Program-made: the position numbers and the translations under genes
DNA from: Alphaproteobacteria bacterium UBA6038
GTDB lineage: Bacteria > Pseudomonadota > Alphaproteobacteria > Micropepsales > Micropepsaceae
Assembly (NCBI GenBank): GCA_002429315.1
Contig: DIZC01000016.1
Coordinates: 1-24,593 of the forward strand
Reading direction: 5' to 3'
DNA: 24,593 bases
Shown here: piece by piece, positions 1-8,502 of the stretch
How the letters are laid out: each line of letters begins with the position of its first letter
Position numbering within the stretch: position 1 is the stretch's first letter
Notes under the pieces: generated by a model
What the model saw: only the letters and a program-made list of their open reading frames with translations
The model's database searches: none
What the model was told of the DNA's origin: nothing

Positions 1-3000
1 GATGCTCGCCGTCAGGTTGGACGTGGTATAGGTGAACTGCCGCGTCGCATTGGCATCGCAACCGGAGCTCGAGGCCGTGACGCAGGAGAGATTGCCGTCC
101 GCGTCGTAGAAATAGTGTGGATTTGGGATCGCGTCGGTCAAGCATGGATTCGTGCCGTTGTAGAACTGGCAGCTCGCGATCGATGTCACGGCGTGCGGGC
201 CGGCGCCGCCCGCGCCATAGACGTAGGCGCCCGTACCGGGGACGGAGACGTCGGCCTTGCTCGTGATATTGCCGAGCGCATCGTAACCGACATGCTTGCT
301 CGCCCCGTTGGTCGTGCATGTCAGGCTGGTGCCGTTGTTGCTGAGGGCATAGTCCGTCAGCCGGTTGAGCGAATCGTAGCAGAATGCCTCGTATGGATTG
401 GCAGCGAGCATGTCGCTGCGGCTGTGCAGGTTTCCATTGGTGTCCCAGGTATAGCTGTAGTTCGCGTAGCCGCAGCCGCTGCTTACGTATGCGCAGATGC
501 TCTGAACCCGGCCTGATAAATCGTCATAGACGCGGTCGACCAGGACGTGATTGCCCAGTTGTTCCTCGAGCAGGTGCAGTTCGGCATCGCGGCCCATCGC
601 CTTCCAATAGACCGCATTGGTGCCGGAGCAGGTCGTGTTCGTGCTGGAAACGTCGACGATCTGGCACAGATACCCGTACCCGTTGTAGATGTTCTTCCGC
701 GTGAAGCCGCTGAACGACACGATCGTGCTCGGCTTTCCGCTGATCTGGTCGGCCGTGATGCTGGTGCTATAGGCAATGGTCAGATCGGTGGTGATCTGGA
801 CGCCTGCCGGCCGGCCGTCGACATCGTACGTGTAGACTTTGGTGTAGCCGGTGTTGGCGCATGCGGAACCGCTCGCCGCGCAGGTCGCCTTCACGATCTT
901 GTCGATGCTGTTGGGATAGGTGGTCTGGTTGCCGGCGACGCCATAGGTCCATTTGGCATCCATGTCCGGCTCGATGCGCTCGATGAGCCGGCCCAGCCCA
1001 TCGTAGTTCATGCCGGTGACCTGGCCTGCCGCCCGCTCCCGCGGATCGGTCTGATTGTAGAGCTCGCCGAATGAATCGTAAGCGTAAGTCCAATGGCCAA
1101 GATCGGGGTCCCGGACGGATGTTTTGCGCCCTCGGACATCGTACTGATTGGTCGTCTGGTTGCTTGCCGGGTCGAGGATGTTGGTCAGGTTGCCGAACGC
1201 ATCGTAGGTGTAGGTCGTGGTCGAGTTCTGGGCGTCCTGAACGGTCGCGATCAGGCCTTGTGCGTTCTTGGTCGTATAGGTGTACAGAGTCGTCGCCGTG
1301 CCGTCCGGACGTATCCGGCGCACGCCCACGCGGACGAGCAGCCCCTCATACAGATAAGTGGTGTAGCCGCCGTCCGGTCGCGTCGCTTTGCGCACCCGCC
1401 CGAGCGGGTCCTGCAGCGCTCCGGTCATGACATAGGTGTCGACCGTCCACGCGGGAGCCTGTGCCGTACAGGTGCCGCCGCCGAGAAAGAACGGCCGGCT
1501 GGACTGCAGTAAGCGGCCCTTTAGGTCGTACTGCGTCTCGCTGCGGATCCAGCAGCCGTCGAAACCTTGCACGTCGCTGTATTCCGCGCGCGACAGCATG
1601 TCGTAATAGGTGCGGGCGGAGGGCGCGATCTGGGTGCTGCCATCCGTTCCGACTGTGGACGTGTTTACGCTGAAATAGGTTGCAGCGTTGGCATACGTAT
1701 CGGCACAGGTCCCGTCCGTTCCCCCGCCGATGCTCGAGCAATACTGATAGGTTGTGCTGGTTGTGGTCCAGGCGACAACGGTGTTGTTGTTGGAATCCAG
1801 ATAGTTGGCGGGATCCTGCTCGGTTAGGACGCGGCCGAACCCGTCATAGGTCCATTTGGTGGTGAGGCCGTTAGGGCCGGTGTGGGTGTCCGGCGCGCCG
1901 AAGCTGAGCGCCTGTGCCGATGTGTGGGTCCAGGTCTCGCTTTCGTTCAGGTTGTTGATGACCTTGACGACGAATTCCCCCTTGCTGTCATACGTCGTCT
2001 TGGTCGTGCGCGTCGTCTGTACGCAGGCGTAGGTCGACGGCGGATTGGTGCAGCCCTTGACGTCGGCCTCGATCTTGTTGCCGTACTTGTCGTAGATGTA
2101 GTCGGTCTCAAGCGTCAGCGTCGGGTCGCTGGCGCCCGGCTCGACGATTTCCTGCATTAGCAGACCGGTAGGGGTCGTGCTGTTCGGATCGTCGCACGAG
2201 GACGACGGCAGATCGTAGCAGTACGATGTATGCCGGGTGATATCTGAAGATCCAACGACGCTCTCGACGTTTGCAGTCAGCAGGCGCCCGAGCAGCCAGT
2301 CGGCCGCGTCCTCGGAAAACGTGCTGGTCGTCGTCTTGGTGGATGACAGGACGCCTTGATAGGTCGTTTGGGTAACGACCTGGGTCGCTTCGCCGAAACA
2401 GGAATTCAGGTTGCCTAGATTGGCGGAATCGCAGTCATACGTGTAAACGCTCGTGACCGTTGGCAACGGCGAACTGTCGGTGTCGTTGCCGCTGGTAGCT
2501 GTCTGCTGCAGTTCGACGAAATACCGCTGTGCGGCGGTGCCGCTCTGGAGCGTTTTCGTCACGTATGTGTTGAGGGTCGAGTTCAGGACTACATCCACGT
2601 TGCCGCTGTTGGGGCAATACGCGACCGGGCATACCTTCTTCTGATCCGCAATCATCCCGGTCAGCGGGAACGCTGTGTTGTAGTCGGTGGTCTGTATCAC
2701 ATGCGTTTGGGCATCGGTAATGGTGACCGTCTGAAAACTCTGAAACCCGCGGCCCGTCAGGTCCATTTTCCCGCCGGCATAGGCGTAAGTGGACGTGTAC
2801 ACGCCACCCGTGGAGAGCCCGTTGCTCGAATTGACCTGCTTCACCACATAGAGCGGCCCATCCACAGCTTGAGTAGGATAAGCGTCGCCGCAAACGAAGG
2901 TGCCATTCGCGCATTTCTGATAGAATGACCCGTTCTGGTTGATACGGTCATAGGTGATCGTGGTGACCGCCCCGTTATTCGGGCTGGGTCCGAGGCCATT

Positions 3001-5229
3001 GTGAATTCCGGTTATCGCGATCGGTTTATAGGTGAACAGATACTCGTTTCCTCCGGTCGACCCGCCACTATCGCCGAAGGACTGAATCCACAGATCGGTC
3101 CCGCCGTCGTTGTTGAAATCTCCCGCAAGAGGTGCGGGGTGCGGCGACAGCCAAATGATTCCCGAATCGTAGGCCGGGGCGCCCCAGTCTGTCCCACCGT
3201 CGTCGATCGTGCCCGTCGAGAGATAAATTTGCACTCTGCCCTGGCCATTGGTGCAGGTCTGATCGCAGCCGATGATCGCGACATCCGCTTTGCCGTCCCC
3301 GTTGAAATCGCCGGTGACGAGCTTCGCGGTGAGCATGCCCGAGGGAAAGGACTGCGCCAGGATGAAGCCCGTGCCTACGGAATAGAAGAGAAAGGCGTCG
3401 TGGGCATGCTGGGTGAGCAGAATATCGGTCTTTCCGTCGCCGTTGAAATCCGCAAGTGTGATTGTCCAGCCGTTATCCTCGAAGTCCTCGATGTCCTGGA
3501 GGGTGACGAAGGAGCTGCTGCCGGGACCGGCATTGCAGGTATACGCAATGCGCCGGGGCGAATTCTTTTGCGTCATGATATCGGAGCACCCGGTGCCGGC
3601 GAAGTCACCAGTGTAATAGGTGCGACCATCGTTATTGGTGCCTAGCCCGACCGTGAGGAGCGGGCTGCGGAGCAAGAAATGTCCACTGCTATCCAGGCCA
3701 TTGCTGAAATAGATGCTGTCGGTATTCAGCCGATAAACGTCGCTGCGTCCGTCTCCGTCGTAATCGCCCTCCTTCGCCCGCGGACCGAAGAGAAGGTAAC
3801 CGGCGGTATCGCCCGCCACGCCGATGTGCCCTAGCCCATCATTATGGTGCAGAAACCAGTCCTTCGCATTGCCGCCATTGGTGTAAACATCGCCCTCATC
3901 AATCTCCAGCACGTCCGAGATGCCATGACCGTCGATGTCGATCAGCCTCGTCCGATCGCCATAGAAAAGGGGCGGACGGTTGTCGCAGTTCCAAGTGTTG
4001 GTGTGCGACCCGTGATCGAGAATCCAGCCCGAATCTGACGCTTTGCTGAAGGTCGTGCCATCTCCGGCGCCGAGCCAAATCGATTGAGTGCCATTCTGAT
4101 CCCAGTAATGGACGCACCCTTGACTAGGGTCGCCAGAACCGTTGTTTCCGGCGCCAGCAAGGACGGTTATGTCGAGGAGGCCGTCGCCGTTAAAATCGGC
4201 CGGCAGCAAATTTCCTTGGTCATAGATTCCGTCGCCCAAATCGGAGGGGGTCACGGTGGGTGCATTGATGGTTCCATCGGCGTTGACGCCGCCCTGCCAA
4301 TCGAATGTGGTAGGCACCAGACAATTTTGGGGCGAGCCACCGTCGCACAGTTTGATCGAGGTCAGCTTGTAGACGTCGGCTCCTCCCGCAAGTGACGCGT
4401 AGCTAAGCTGATAGTCGCTCACCAGCGTGTGAGCGGCAGCCGTGCAGCTCGTCGTCGAGATACAGGTCTGAATCTTGCTCAGGAGCTTCGTCGTCTTGGC
4501 AATCGATCCGGCTTGGAAACTCGGAACGGCGTATGCCCGATCTGTGTAGACGAAATTGACGGAATTATAGGGTCCGCCGCCGTTCGTGTTGCCGGTGTAG
4601 GTGATCTGTGTCGGATAAACCTGCCCGTTTTGGCTATCATTGACGTAGACGACGTTGATGTAATTGCCTTTGGTATCTGAAATTTTATTGACACCCCAGC
4701 TGCGGATCGTGCCGGCACCTGGAAAGCTAAAGCAGCTTGTGTTGATCCCGTTGGAACACCGGCTCGAATCGACGGCCACGGCGGGCGCGGCAGAATCAGA
4801 CGTGTTGCCGAACTCCATAATCTGGCCCGACTTCGTCCAGACCTTGAAGTACGCGGGACCGTTTCCCGAGGTGCCGTACGCGACAATCTTGCTGAAACCC
4901 TCGCTTTCGGTGCGATACTCGGAATTGGCGGCCCCGTAATTGCCGCTCACGACAACGAGCCGTTGACCCTCAAGGCAGAAACGGTCGTTCGTATCGAAAT
5001 TGACGTTCCCGTGGACGCCATCCTGAGCGAGCGTGCGCGGACAGCGCGTGATCGACGGCAACCCGGACAATGTCCAGCCCCAACCTTCGAGACCATTACT
5101 TGCCGCTTGGCTCGAATAGCTGAGCGAGAGGGACGGCACCATACCCGCCGTTCCGGGGGGTACCACAATCGGAATCGTGTACGTGAACGCACCGCTAGCG
5201 GTGACATTGAATTGGCCGGGAACCACCAT
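1..5229 (-). CDS. SpvB/TcdB-like giant protein with FG-GAP and RHS repeats (3' end outside window)
   Basis: The minus frame has no stop from 5493 down to base 1, giving at least 1743 codons from the ATG at 5229. The N-terminus has the SpvB/Tc-toxin B style: a PGQFNVTASGAFTYTIPI segment, then VPPGTAGMVPSLSLSYSS, GWGWTLSGLPSITRCPR and FDTNDRFCLEGQRL. Residues about 340-720 hold FG-GAP/VCBS-type repeats such as DFNGDGKTDIL and GDYDGDGRSDV, which usually form a beta-propeller with Asp-lined metal sites. From about residue 1000 to the edge there are RHS/YD repeats (YDAFGNL, YDSFGEL, YDALGNI, YDADGNL). Family knowledge: these repeats build a shell that can enclose a variable C-terminal effector, but that end lies beyond the window, so toxicity cannot be judged. 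The start is uncertain: the ATG at 5229 is preceded by a GC hairpin and no Shine-Dalgarno, while a signal-peptide-like stretch lies in frame upstream without ATG. Such a protein would normally be exported. Confidence 0.9.
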   Translation of the reverse strand, partial: MVVPGQFNVTASGAFTYTIPIVVPPGTAGMVPSLSLSYSSQAASNGLEGWGWTLSGLPSITRCPRTLAQDGVHGNVNFDTNDRFCLEGQRLVVVSGNYGAANSEYRTESEGFSKIVAYGTSGNGPAYFKVWTKSGQIMEFGNTSDSAAPAVAVDSSRCSNGINTSCFSFPGAGTIRSWGVNKISDTKGNYINVVYVNDSQNGQVYPTQITYTGNTNGGGPYNSVNFVYTDRAYAVPSFQAGSIAKTTKLLSKIQTCISTTSCTAAAHTLVSDYQLSYASLAGGADVYKLTSIKLCDGGSPQNCLVPTTFDWQGGVNADGTINAPTVTPSDLGDGIYDQGNLLPADFNGDGLLDITVLAGAGNNGSGDPSQGCVHYWDQNGTQSIWLGAGDGTTFSKASDSGWILDHGSHTNTWNCDNRPPLFYGDRTRLIDIDGHGISDVLEIDEGDVYTNGGNAKDWFLHHNDGLGHIGVAGDTAGYLLFGPRAKEGDYDGDGRSDVYRLNTDSIYFSNGLDSSGHFLLRSPLLTVGLGTNNDGRTYYTGDFAGTGCSDIMTQKNSPRRIAYTCNAGPGSSSFVTLQDIEDFEDNGWTITLADFNGDGKTDILLTQHAHDAFLFYSVGTGFILAQSFPSGMLTAKLVTGDFNGDGKADVAIIGCDQTCTNGQGRVQIYLSTGTIDDGGTDWGAPAYDSGIIWLSPHPAPLAGDFNNDGGTDLWIQSFGDSGGSTGGNEYLFTYKPIAITGIHNGLGPSPNNGAVTTITYDRINQNGSFYQKCANGTFVCGDAYPTQAVDGPLYVVKQVNSSNGLSTGGVYTSTYAYAGGKMDLTGRGFQSFQTVTITDAQTHVIQTTDYNTAFPLTGMIADQKKVCPVAYCPNSGNVDVVLNSTLNTYVTKTLQSGTAAQRYFVELQQTATSGNDTDSSPLPTVTSVYTYDCDSANLGNLNSCFGEATQVVTQTTYQGVLSSTKTTTSTFSEDAADWLLGRLLTANVESVVGSSDITRHTSYCYDLPSSSCDDPNSTTPTGLLMQEIVEPGASDPTLTLETDYIYDKYGNKIEADVKGCTNPPSTYACVQTTRTTKTTYDSKGEFVVKVINNLNESETWTHTSAQALSFGAPDTHTGPNGLTTKWTYDGFGRVLTEQDPANYLDSNNNTVVAWTTTSTTYQYCSSIGGGTDGTCADTYANAATYFSVNTSTVGTDGSTQIAPSARTYYDMLSRAEYSDVQGFDGCWIRSETQYDLKGRLLQSSRPFFLGGGTCTAQAPAWTVDTYVMTGALQDPLGRVRKATRPDGGYTTYLYEGLLVRVGVRRIRPDGTATTLYTYTTKNAQGLIATVQDAQNSTTTYTYDAFGNLTNILDPASNQTTNQYDVRGRKTSVRDPDLGHWTYAYDSFGELYNQTDPRERAAGQVTGMNYDGLGRLIERIEPDMDAKWTYGVAGNQTTYPNSIDKIVKATCAASGSACANTGYTKVYTYDVDGRPAGVQITTDLTIAYSTSITADQISGKPSTIVSFSGFTRKNIYNGYGYLCQIVDVSSTNTTCSGTNAVYWKAMGRDAELHLLEEQLGNHVLVDRVYDDLSGRVQSICAYVSSGCGYANYSYTWDTNGNLHSRSDMLAANPYEAFCYDSLNRLTDYALSNNGTSLTCTTNGASKHVGYDALGNITSKADVSVPGTGAYVYGAGGAGPHAVTSIASCQFYNGTNPCLTDAIPNPHYFYDADGNLSCVTASSSGCDANATRQFTYTTSNLTASI

Positions 5230-5573
5230 GGCGGGCGTGCCCGCCCGTAATTCCGTAGTGTGAAATATTGATGCCCCAACCCCGAACGCTGCGACAGCGA
5301 TCCATCCCGTCCTTCGGTTTGTTCGGCAGTTGCCGGACCGCCTCAGGACTGCGTCGTCAACAAGTCTAGAGCTTTGATGTTTCGCGTATTTCCTGCAAAA
5401 TTGCGCGCAAAGGCGCCCCAAGATTCTGCGCACACCCCCACCCCTAAGAAAACCCCTCTTGGCGAAGAGCCTATGACAATACTTCGTGTCACTTCAAGCG
5501 GAAATAATTTGTGCTGGATTCAGGGTTGGCACACGGGGATTGCAAATCAGATTTGGCGCGTCTTGCCGCCTCT
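5230..5573. other. Gap between TonB-like and SpvB-like genes, with in-frame signal-peptide-like stretch
   Basis: No separate gene is supported here. The SpvB reading frame stays open upstream of its first ATG to a stop at 5494-5496. Just before the ATG it encodes an Arg-rich stretch followed by a hydrophobic run (GWIAVAAFGVGASIF) and a small-residue segment, which is the shape of an export signal. The only possible starts in that extension are CTG at 5346, TTG at 5421 and GTG at 5433. A perfect inverted repeat, GGCGGGC-GT-GCCCGCC (5230-5245), directly abuts the ATG and would occupy the ribosome-binding position. No convincing promoter or terminator was seen. Confidence 0.5.
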
Positions 5574-6254
5574 TCACGTATGGAAAGGAACCAGAACTGT
5601 GGTCCAATCTTGAACCGGAGCACCCAGATAGCTTGCGGGAAGGAAATGCCAGTGGTCCTTTATGTAGGCTAGGAGGAATACATCAAGGGAGGGACTGCCT
5701 GTCGATCGCGTGACTTGTGCATCGGCGACGCTACCGTCTTGCAAGACCAGAATTCGCAGCAGGGCGGAAAGGTTCGGGCTGGCTTTCGCCTTCGCCGGCA
5801 ACTCGGGTGCTTGGTTGAGACGAGTGGGATCGGGGCGCGGTGGAATGATCTTCCAGCGCGGAACTGCAAGGATACCGGTGGGCCCGGTAGTCGGGGTCTC
5901 CAGGGCAATCTGAATATCCGGTGCCTCAACAATCGAAACTTCGGGTTGCAGAAGCTCGGGCGATGGTTCCGACTGGGTGGGAGGACGCAGGAGGGAGACT
6001 GTAATGTCCCTCTCCATTGACCTAACTTCCCCGGGCACAGCGAGGAACTGTGATTGGCTCAAAAGCAGCAGAAGATGAGCGGCAACGACGGCGATTACGC
6101 TGACCGCCCTGCGTACACGATCACCTGAAATTCTGCCGCCAAGCGAAAAGCACGTTTGTAGGACAGCTGTAAAAGAGAAGTGCGTAGCTGCCGCAGCTTT
6201 GCTAAGCCCGACAGCGTTCCTGCTCCTCTTCCCGCCCAGAATCTCGTCGGCCAT
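5574..6254 (-). CDS. TonB-like energy transducer protein
   Basis: A protein of 226 residues that reads as a TonB-family member. Residues about 48-70 form one membrane segment (SVIAVVAAHLLLLLSQS) with a His in the hydrophobic run, as in TonB, where a membrane His matters for coupling to ExbB/ExbD. A Pro-rich periplasmic stretch follows (residues 88-150, e.g. PPRPDPTRLNQAPELPAK). The last 75 residues match a TonB C-terminal domain: LRILVLQDGSVADAQV, STGSPSLD, and FLPASYLGAPVQDW before a final beta strand. The cytoplasmic N-terminus of about 48 residues is longer than in classical TonB. I chose the ATG at 6254, one codon after a TTG at 6257; it lies 3 bases after the stop of the small upstream gene, so translation is probably coupled. 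No exbB, exbD or TonB-dependent receptor is visible. Its role may be in outer-membrane energisation or as a structural envelope link. Confidence 0.75.
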   Translation of the reverse strand: MADEILGGKRSRNAVGLSKAAAATHFSFTAVLQTCFSLGGRISGDRVRRAVSVIAVVAAHLLLLLSQSQFLAVPGEVRSMERDITVSLLRPPTQSEPSPELLQPEVSIVEAPDIQIALETPTTGPTGILAVPRWKIIPPRPDPTRLNQAPELPAKAKASPNLSALLRILVLQDGSVADAQVTRSTGSPSLDVFLLAYIKDHWHFLPASYLGAPVQDWTTVLVPFHT

Positions 6255-6257
6255 CAA

Positions 6258-6548
6258 TCATGCGTTCGGAGAGGACCCGCTGCCGTCCCCGCTTTGAGCC
6301 TCGTTTTGCTGCTCCTGCAGCTCGGACGGCTGTATCTGTTCGCTTGGATCGCCGCTGGATTGGCTTTGATCCGAGCCACCGTTCGAATCCTGCCCTCCAG
6401 AGGAATCGTCTTGGGCCAACAGCTGTGGCTTGTGTGCCGGTGTGAGTTGGCCTGTGGATTTGCCCAAGTAGCCGGATGCAAACAGCATCAGCAATGCGCC
6501 GGCGGCTGCAATCCCCGCGCCGAACGCGAAACCTCGAGATTTTTTCAA
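6258..6548 (-). CDS. small membrane-anchored or secreted Gln/Ser/Gly-rich protein
   Basis: This is a 96-residue protein that I do not recognise. The start is TTG at 6548, supported by a very good Shine-Dalgarno (AAGGAGGGG) 6-7 bases upstream. The N-terminus has basic residues (KKSRG) and then one hydrophobic segment, FAFGAGIAAAGALLMLFASGYL (two parts: FAFGAGIAAAG and ALLMLFASGYL), residues 7-28, which could be a signal anchor or an uncleaved signal peptide. The rest is low-complexity, rich in Gln, Ser, Gly, Asp and Glu, with no cysteine, and is probably disordered outside the membrane. It is the first gene of a minus-strand unit with the TonB-like gene and is divergent from the secretion operon. 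A periplasmic spacer or accessory role is only a guess from context. Confidence 0.6.
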   Translation of the reverse strand: MKKSRGFAFGAGIAAAGALLMLFASGYLGKSTGQLTPAHKPQLLAQDDSSGGQDSNGGSDQSQSSGDPSEQIQPSELQEQQNEAQSGDGSGSSPNA

Positions 6549-6572
6549 TTTCGCCCCTCCTTGCCCCGGACT

Positions 6573-6601
6573 TGTATAGCCCGTCTTAAACCCGTTGGCC
6601 A
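6573..6601 (-). promoter_or_regulatory. possible promoter of the small-protein/TonB-like unit
   Basis: On the minus strand TGGCCA (6601-6596) and TATACA (6578-6573) are separated by 17 bases, each matching the sigma-70 consensus at 4 of 6 positions. Transcription would begin near 6566, about 18 bases before the TTG start and just ahead of its Shine-Dalgarno. The spacing is ideal but the matches are only moderate. Confidence 0.4.
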
Positions 6602-6736
6602 GAAGAATTCACCGGTCCGCATGCGACGGGTGTCCGACCGGAAGCAAACCAAGGGCCCCGAACGCATTCTGCCATTTGGTCATTTAGTGCAAACACCTGG
6701 CTTAAAAATCGATGCTGCATTTAAAGACTGCTCCAG

Positions 6737-6742
6737 TATAAT
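6737..6742 (+). promoter_or_regulatory. possible -10 box of the gsp operon
   Basis: A perfect TATAAT lies 21 bases before the GTG start of gspE, giving a short leader with the AAGGGG Shine-Dalgarno inside it. No good -35 hexamer is visible at 16-18 bases upstream, so activation by another factor or chance are both possible. It sits in the 214-base divergent region shared with the minus-strand unit. Confidence 0.3.
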
Positions 6743-6762
6743 GGTCTGGGTAAGGGGCGACG

Positions 6763-8502
6763 GTGGGCAATCCAGAAGGAGCATTGGCGACAACGGTGGA
6801 GGCGCGCGCCGGCGCCCCCGCAATGGATTTTCTTGCTTATCTGACCGCCTACGGCGTCCTGAATGAGGCAGCCGCGACACGGGCCGAACGGGTCGCTAAC
6901 GAAACCGGCGAGCGGTTGGAGCTTGTTCTGCCACGGCTCGGGCTGATTTCGGAACGCGATCTCACCGAAGCCCTCGCCCGGTTCCTTGGGATCCGACTGG
7001 CGGCTGCGCACGATTTTCCATCGATACCCGTCTGCGAAGACAGACTTCACGCGCAGTTTCTGCGCGAACGGCACCTGATCCCACTGGAAGAACGCAACGA
7101 TGGATTGGTCATTGCTATGGCCAAACCGTTCGACACCTACGCGCTGGAAGCCGTTCGCTTTGCGGTTGGCAAAGCGGTCATTGCCTGCGCCGCATATCCC
7201 TCGGATGTCGAAGCCGCTTTCGAACGGTTATATGGCAACGGCAAATCGCAGGTCCGGCAGGTAGTGGAGCTTGCAGCCGATCGGCGACAGGCCTGGAGCA
7301 ATGAGGATATCGAACGGCTGAAGGACCGTGCCAGTGAGGCGCCCGTCATTCGTCTTGTAGACCTGCTGATCTCCCGCGCCGTGGAGCAACGCGCATCCGA
7401 CATCCACATCGAGCCCGGCGCGAACGAGCTCCAGGTGCGGTATCGCATCGATGGAGTTCTGCACCAGGTCGAATGTCCGCCGCATCAGCTTGCTGCCGCC
7501 GTGCTGTCCCGCATCAAAATCATGGCGAAGCTCAACATTGCCGAGCGGCGCCTGCCGCAGGACGGACGCATCGCCACCCCGGTTCGTGGAAGAGAGATCG
7601 ATATTCGCGTCGCGATCTCGCCAACTATCCATGGCGAGCGCGCCACCTTGCGTATCCTTGATCGCAGTCAGCTCACGCTGGATTTCGACGCGCTTGGGTT
7701 CGACGAATCGGTTCTGCGACCGCTGCGCGAGATTCTTGCAAAACCTTACGGCATATTTCTGGCGACCGGTCCGACGGGCAGCGGCAAGACGACTACACTG
7801 TATACTGCGCTAAGCGAGCTCAACCGTGTCGATATCAACATTCTGACCATCGAAGACCCCATCGAATACCAGCTCCCGGGGATCAGTCAGGTCCAGGTGA
7901 AGGCAAAGATTGGCCTTACCTTCGCGAGCGCTCTGCGATCTTTCTTGCGCCAGGATCCCGACGTGATGATGGTCGGCGAAATCCGCGACTTGGAGACCGC
8001 GCAGATCGCCGTCCAGGCGGCACTGACCGGCCATCTCATCCTTTCGACCATCCATACCAATGACGCCGCAAGCACGGTTACCCGACTGCTTGATATGGGT
8101 ATTGAGGATTACCTGATCACTTCGACTCTGAACGCAGTTGCCGCGCAGCGACTGGTGCGTGCACTTTGCTTGCATTGCCGTGAGCCGTACGAGCCGGTTC
8201 CTGAGCTGCTCAACCGGTTGGGTCTGAGCGGCGAGACCCTTCGCGGTGTTACGCTGTACCGCCCCTCTGGATGCGATGCTTGTCAGGGGAGCGGCTATCG
8301 TGGGCGGAGTGCCATAGTCGAGGTGCTGACGATGACGGATGCCTTGCGCCAGGCCGTGCTGCGAAACGCCGATGCCAGTGAAATTCAGACACTGGCGGTT
8401 CAGTCCGGCATGCAGAGCATGCGCGAACATGGCCTGGCAAAGGCGCTTGTTGGCGCAACCAGTATCGAAGAAGTCCTGCGCGTCACCAGGGTACTCGGAT
8501 GA
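6763..8502 (+). CDS. gspE: type II secretion system ATPase GspE
   Basis: A 579-residue secretion ATPase, close to the usual family length, which works as a hexamer on the cytoplasmic face of the T2SS platform. An N-terminal GspE-N domain (about 20-160) normally binds GspL. The ATPase core shows RASDIHIEPG (about 210-219), Walker A GPTGSGKT (336-343), the Asp box TIEDPIEY (362-369), Walker B DPDVMMVGEIRD (398-409) and the His box GHLILSTIHTND (423-434). A zinc-binding four-Cys module is complete: C469, C472, C504, C507. Those cysteines distinguish GspE/PilB types from retraction ATPases. The GTG start at 6763 follows AAGGGG by about 6 bases; an ATG at 6823 has no visible ribosome site. It is the first gene of a ten-gene operon and overlaps gspF by 4 bases. 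Confidence 0.96.
   Translation: MGNPEGALATTVEARAGAPAMDFLAYLTAYGVLNEAAATRAERVANETGERLELVLPRLGLISERDLTEALARFLGIRLAAAHDFPSIPVCEDRLHAQFLRERHLIPLEERNDGLVIAMAKPFDTYALEAVRFAVGKAVIACAAYPSDVEAAFERLYGNGKSQVRQVVELAADRRQAWSNEDIERLKDRASEAPVIRLVDLLISRAVEQRASDIHIEPGANELQVRYRIDGVLHQVECPPHQLAAAVLSRIKIMAKLNIAERRLPQDGRIATPVRGREIDIRVAISPTIHGERATLRILDRSQLTLDFDALGFDESVLRPLREILAKPYGIFLATGPTGSGKTTTLYTALSELNRVDINILTIEDPIEYQLPGISQVQVKAKIGLTFASALRSFLRQDPDVMMVGEIRDLETAQIAVQAALTGHLILSTIHTNDAASTVTRLLDMGIEDYLITSTLNAVAAQRLVRALCLHCREPYEPVPELLNRLGLSGETLRGVTLYRPSGCDACQGSGYRGRSAIVEVLTMTDALRQAVLRNADASEIQTLAVQSGMQSMREHGLAKALVGATSIEEVLRVTRVLG

Noticed and set aside
115..3645. Many plus-strand open frames of 60-214 codons opposite the SpvB-like gene
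   Set aside because: They mirror the unbroken minus-strand frame with recognisable FG-GAP and RHS repeats, and their translations are low-complexity without domains.
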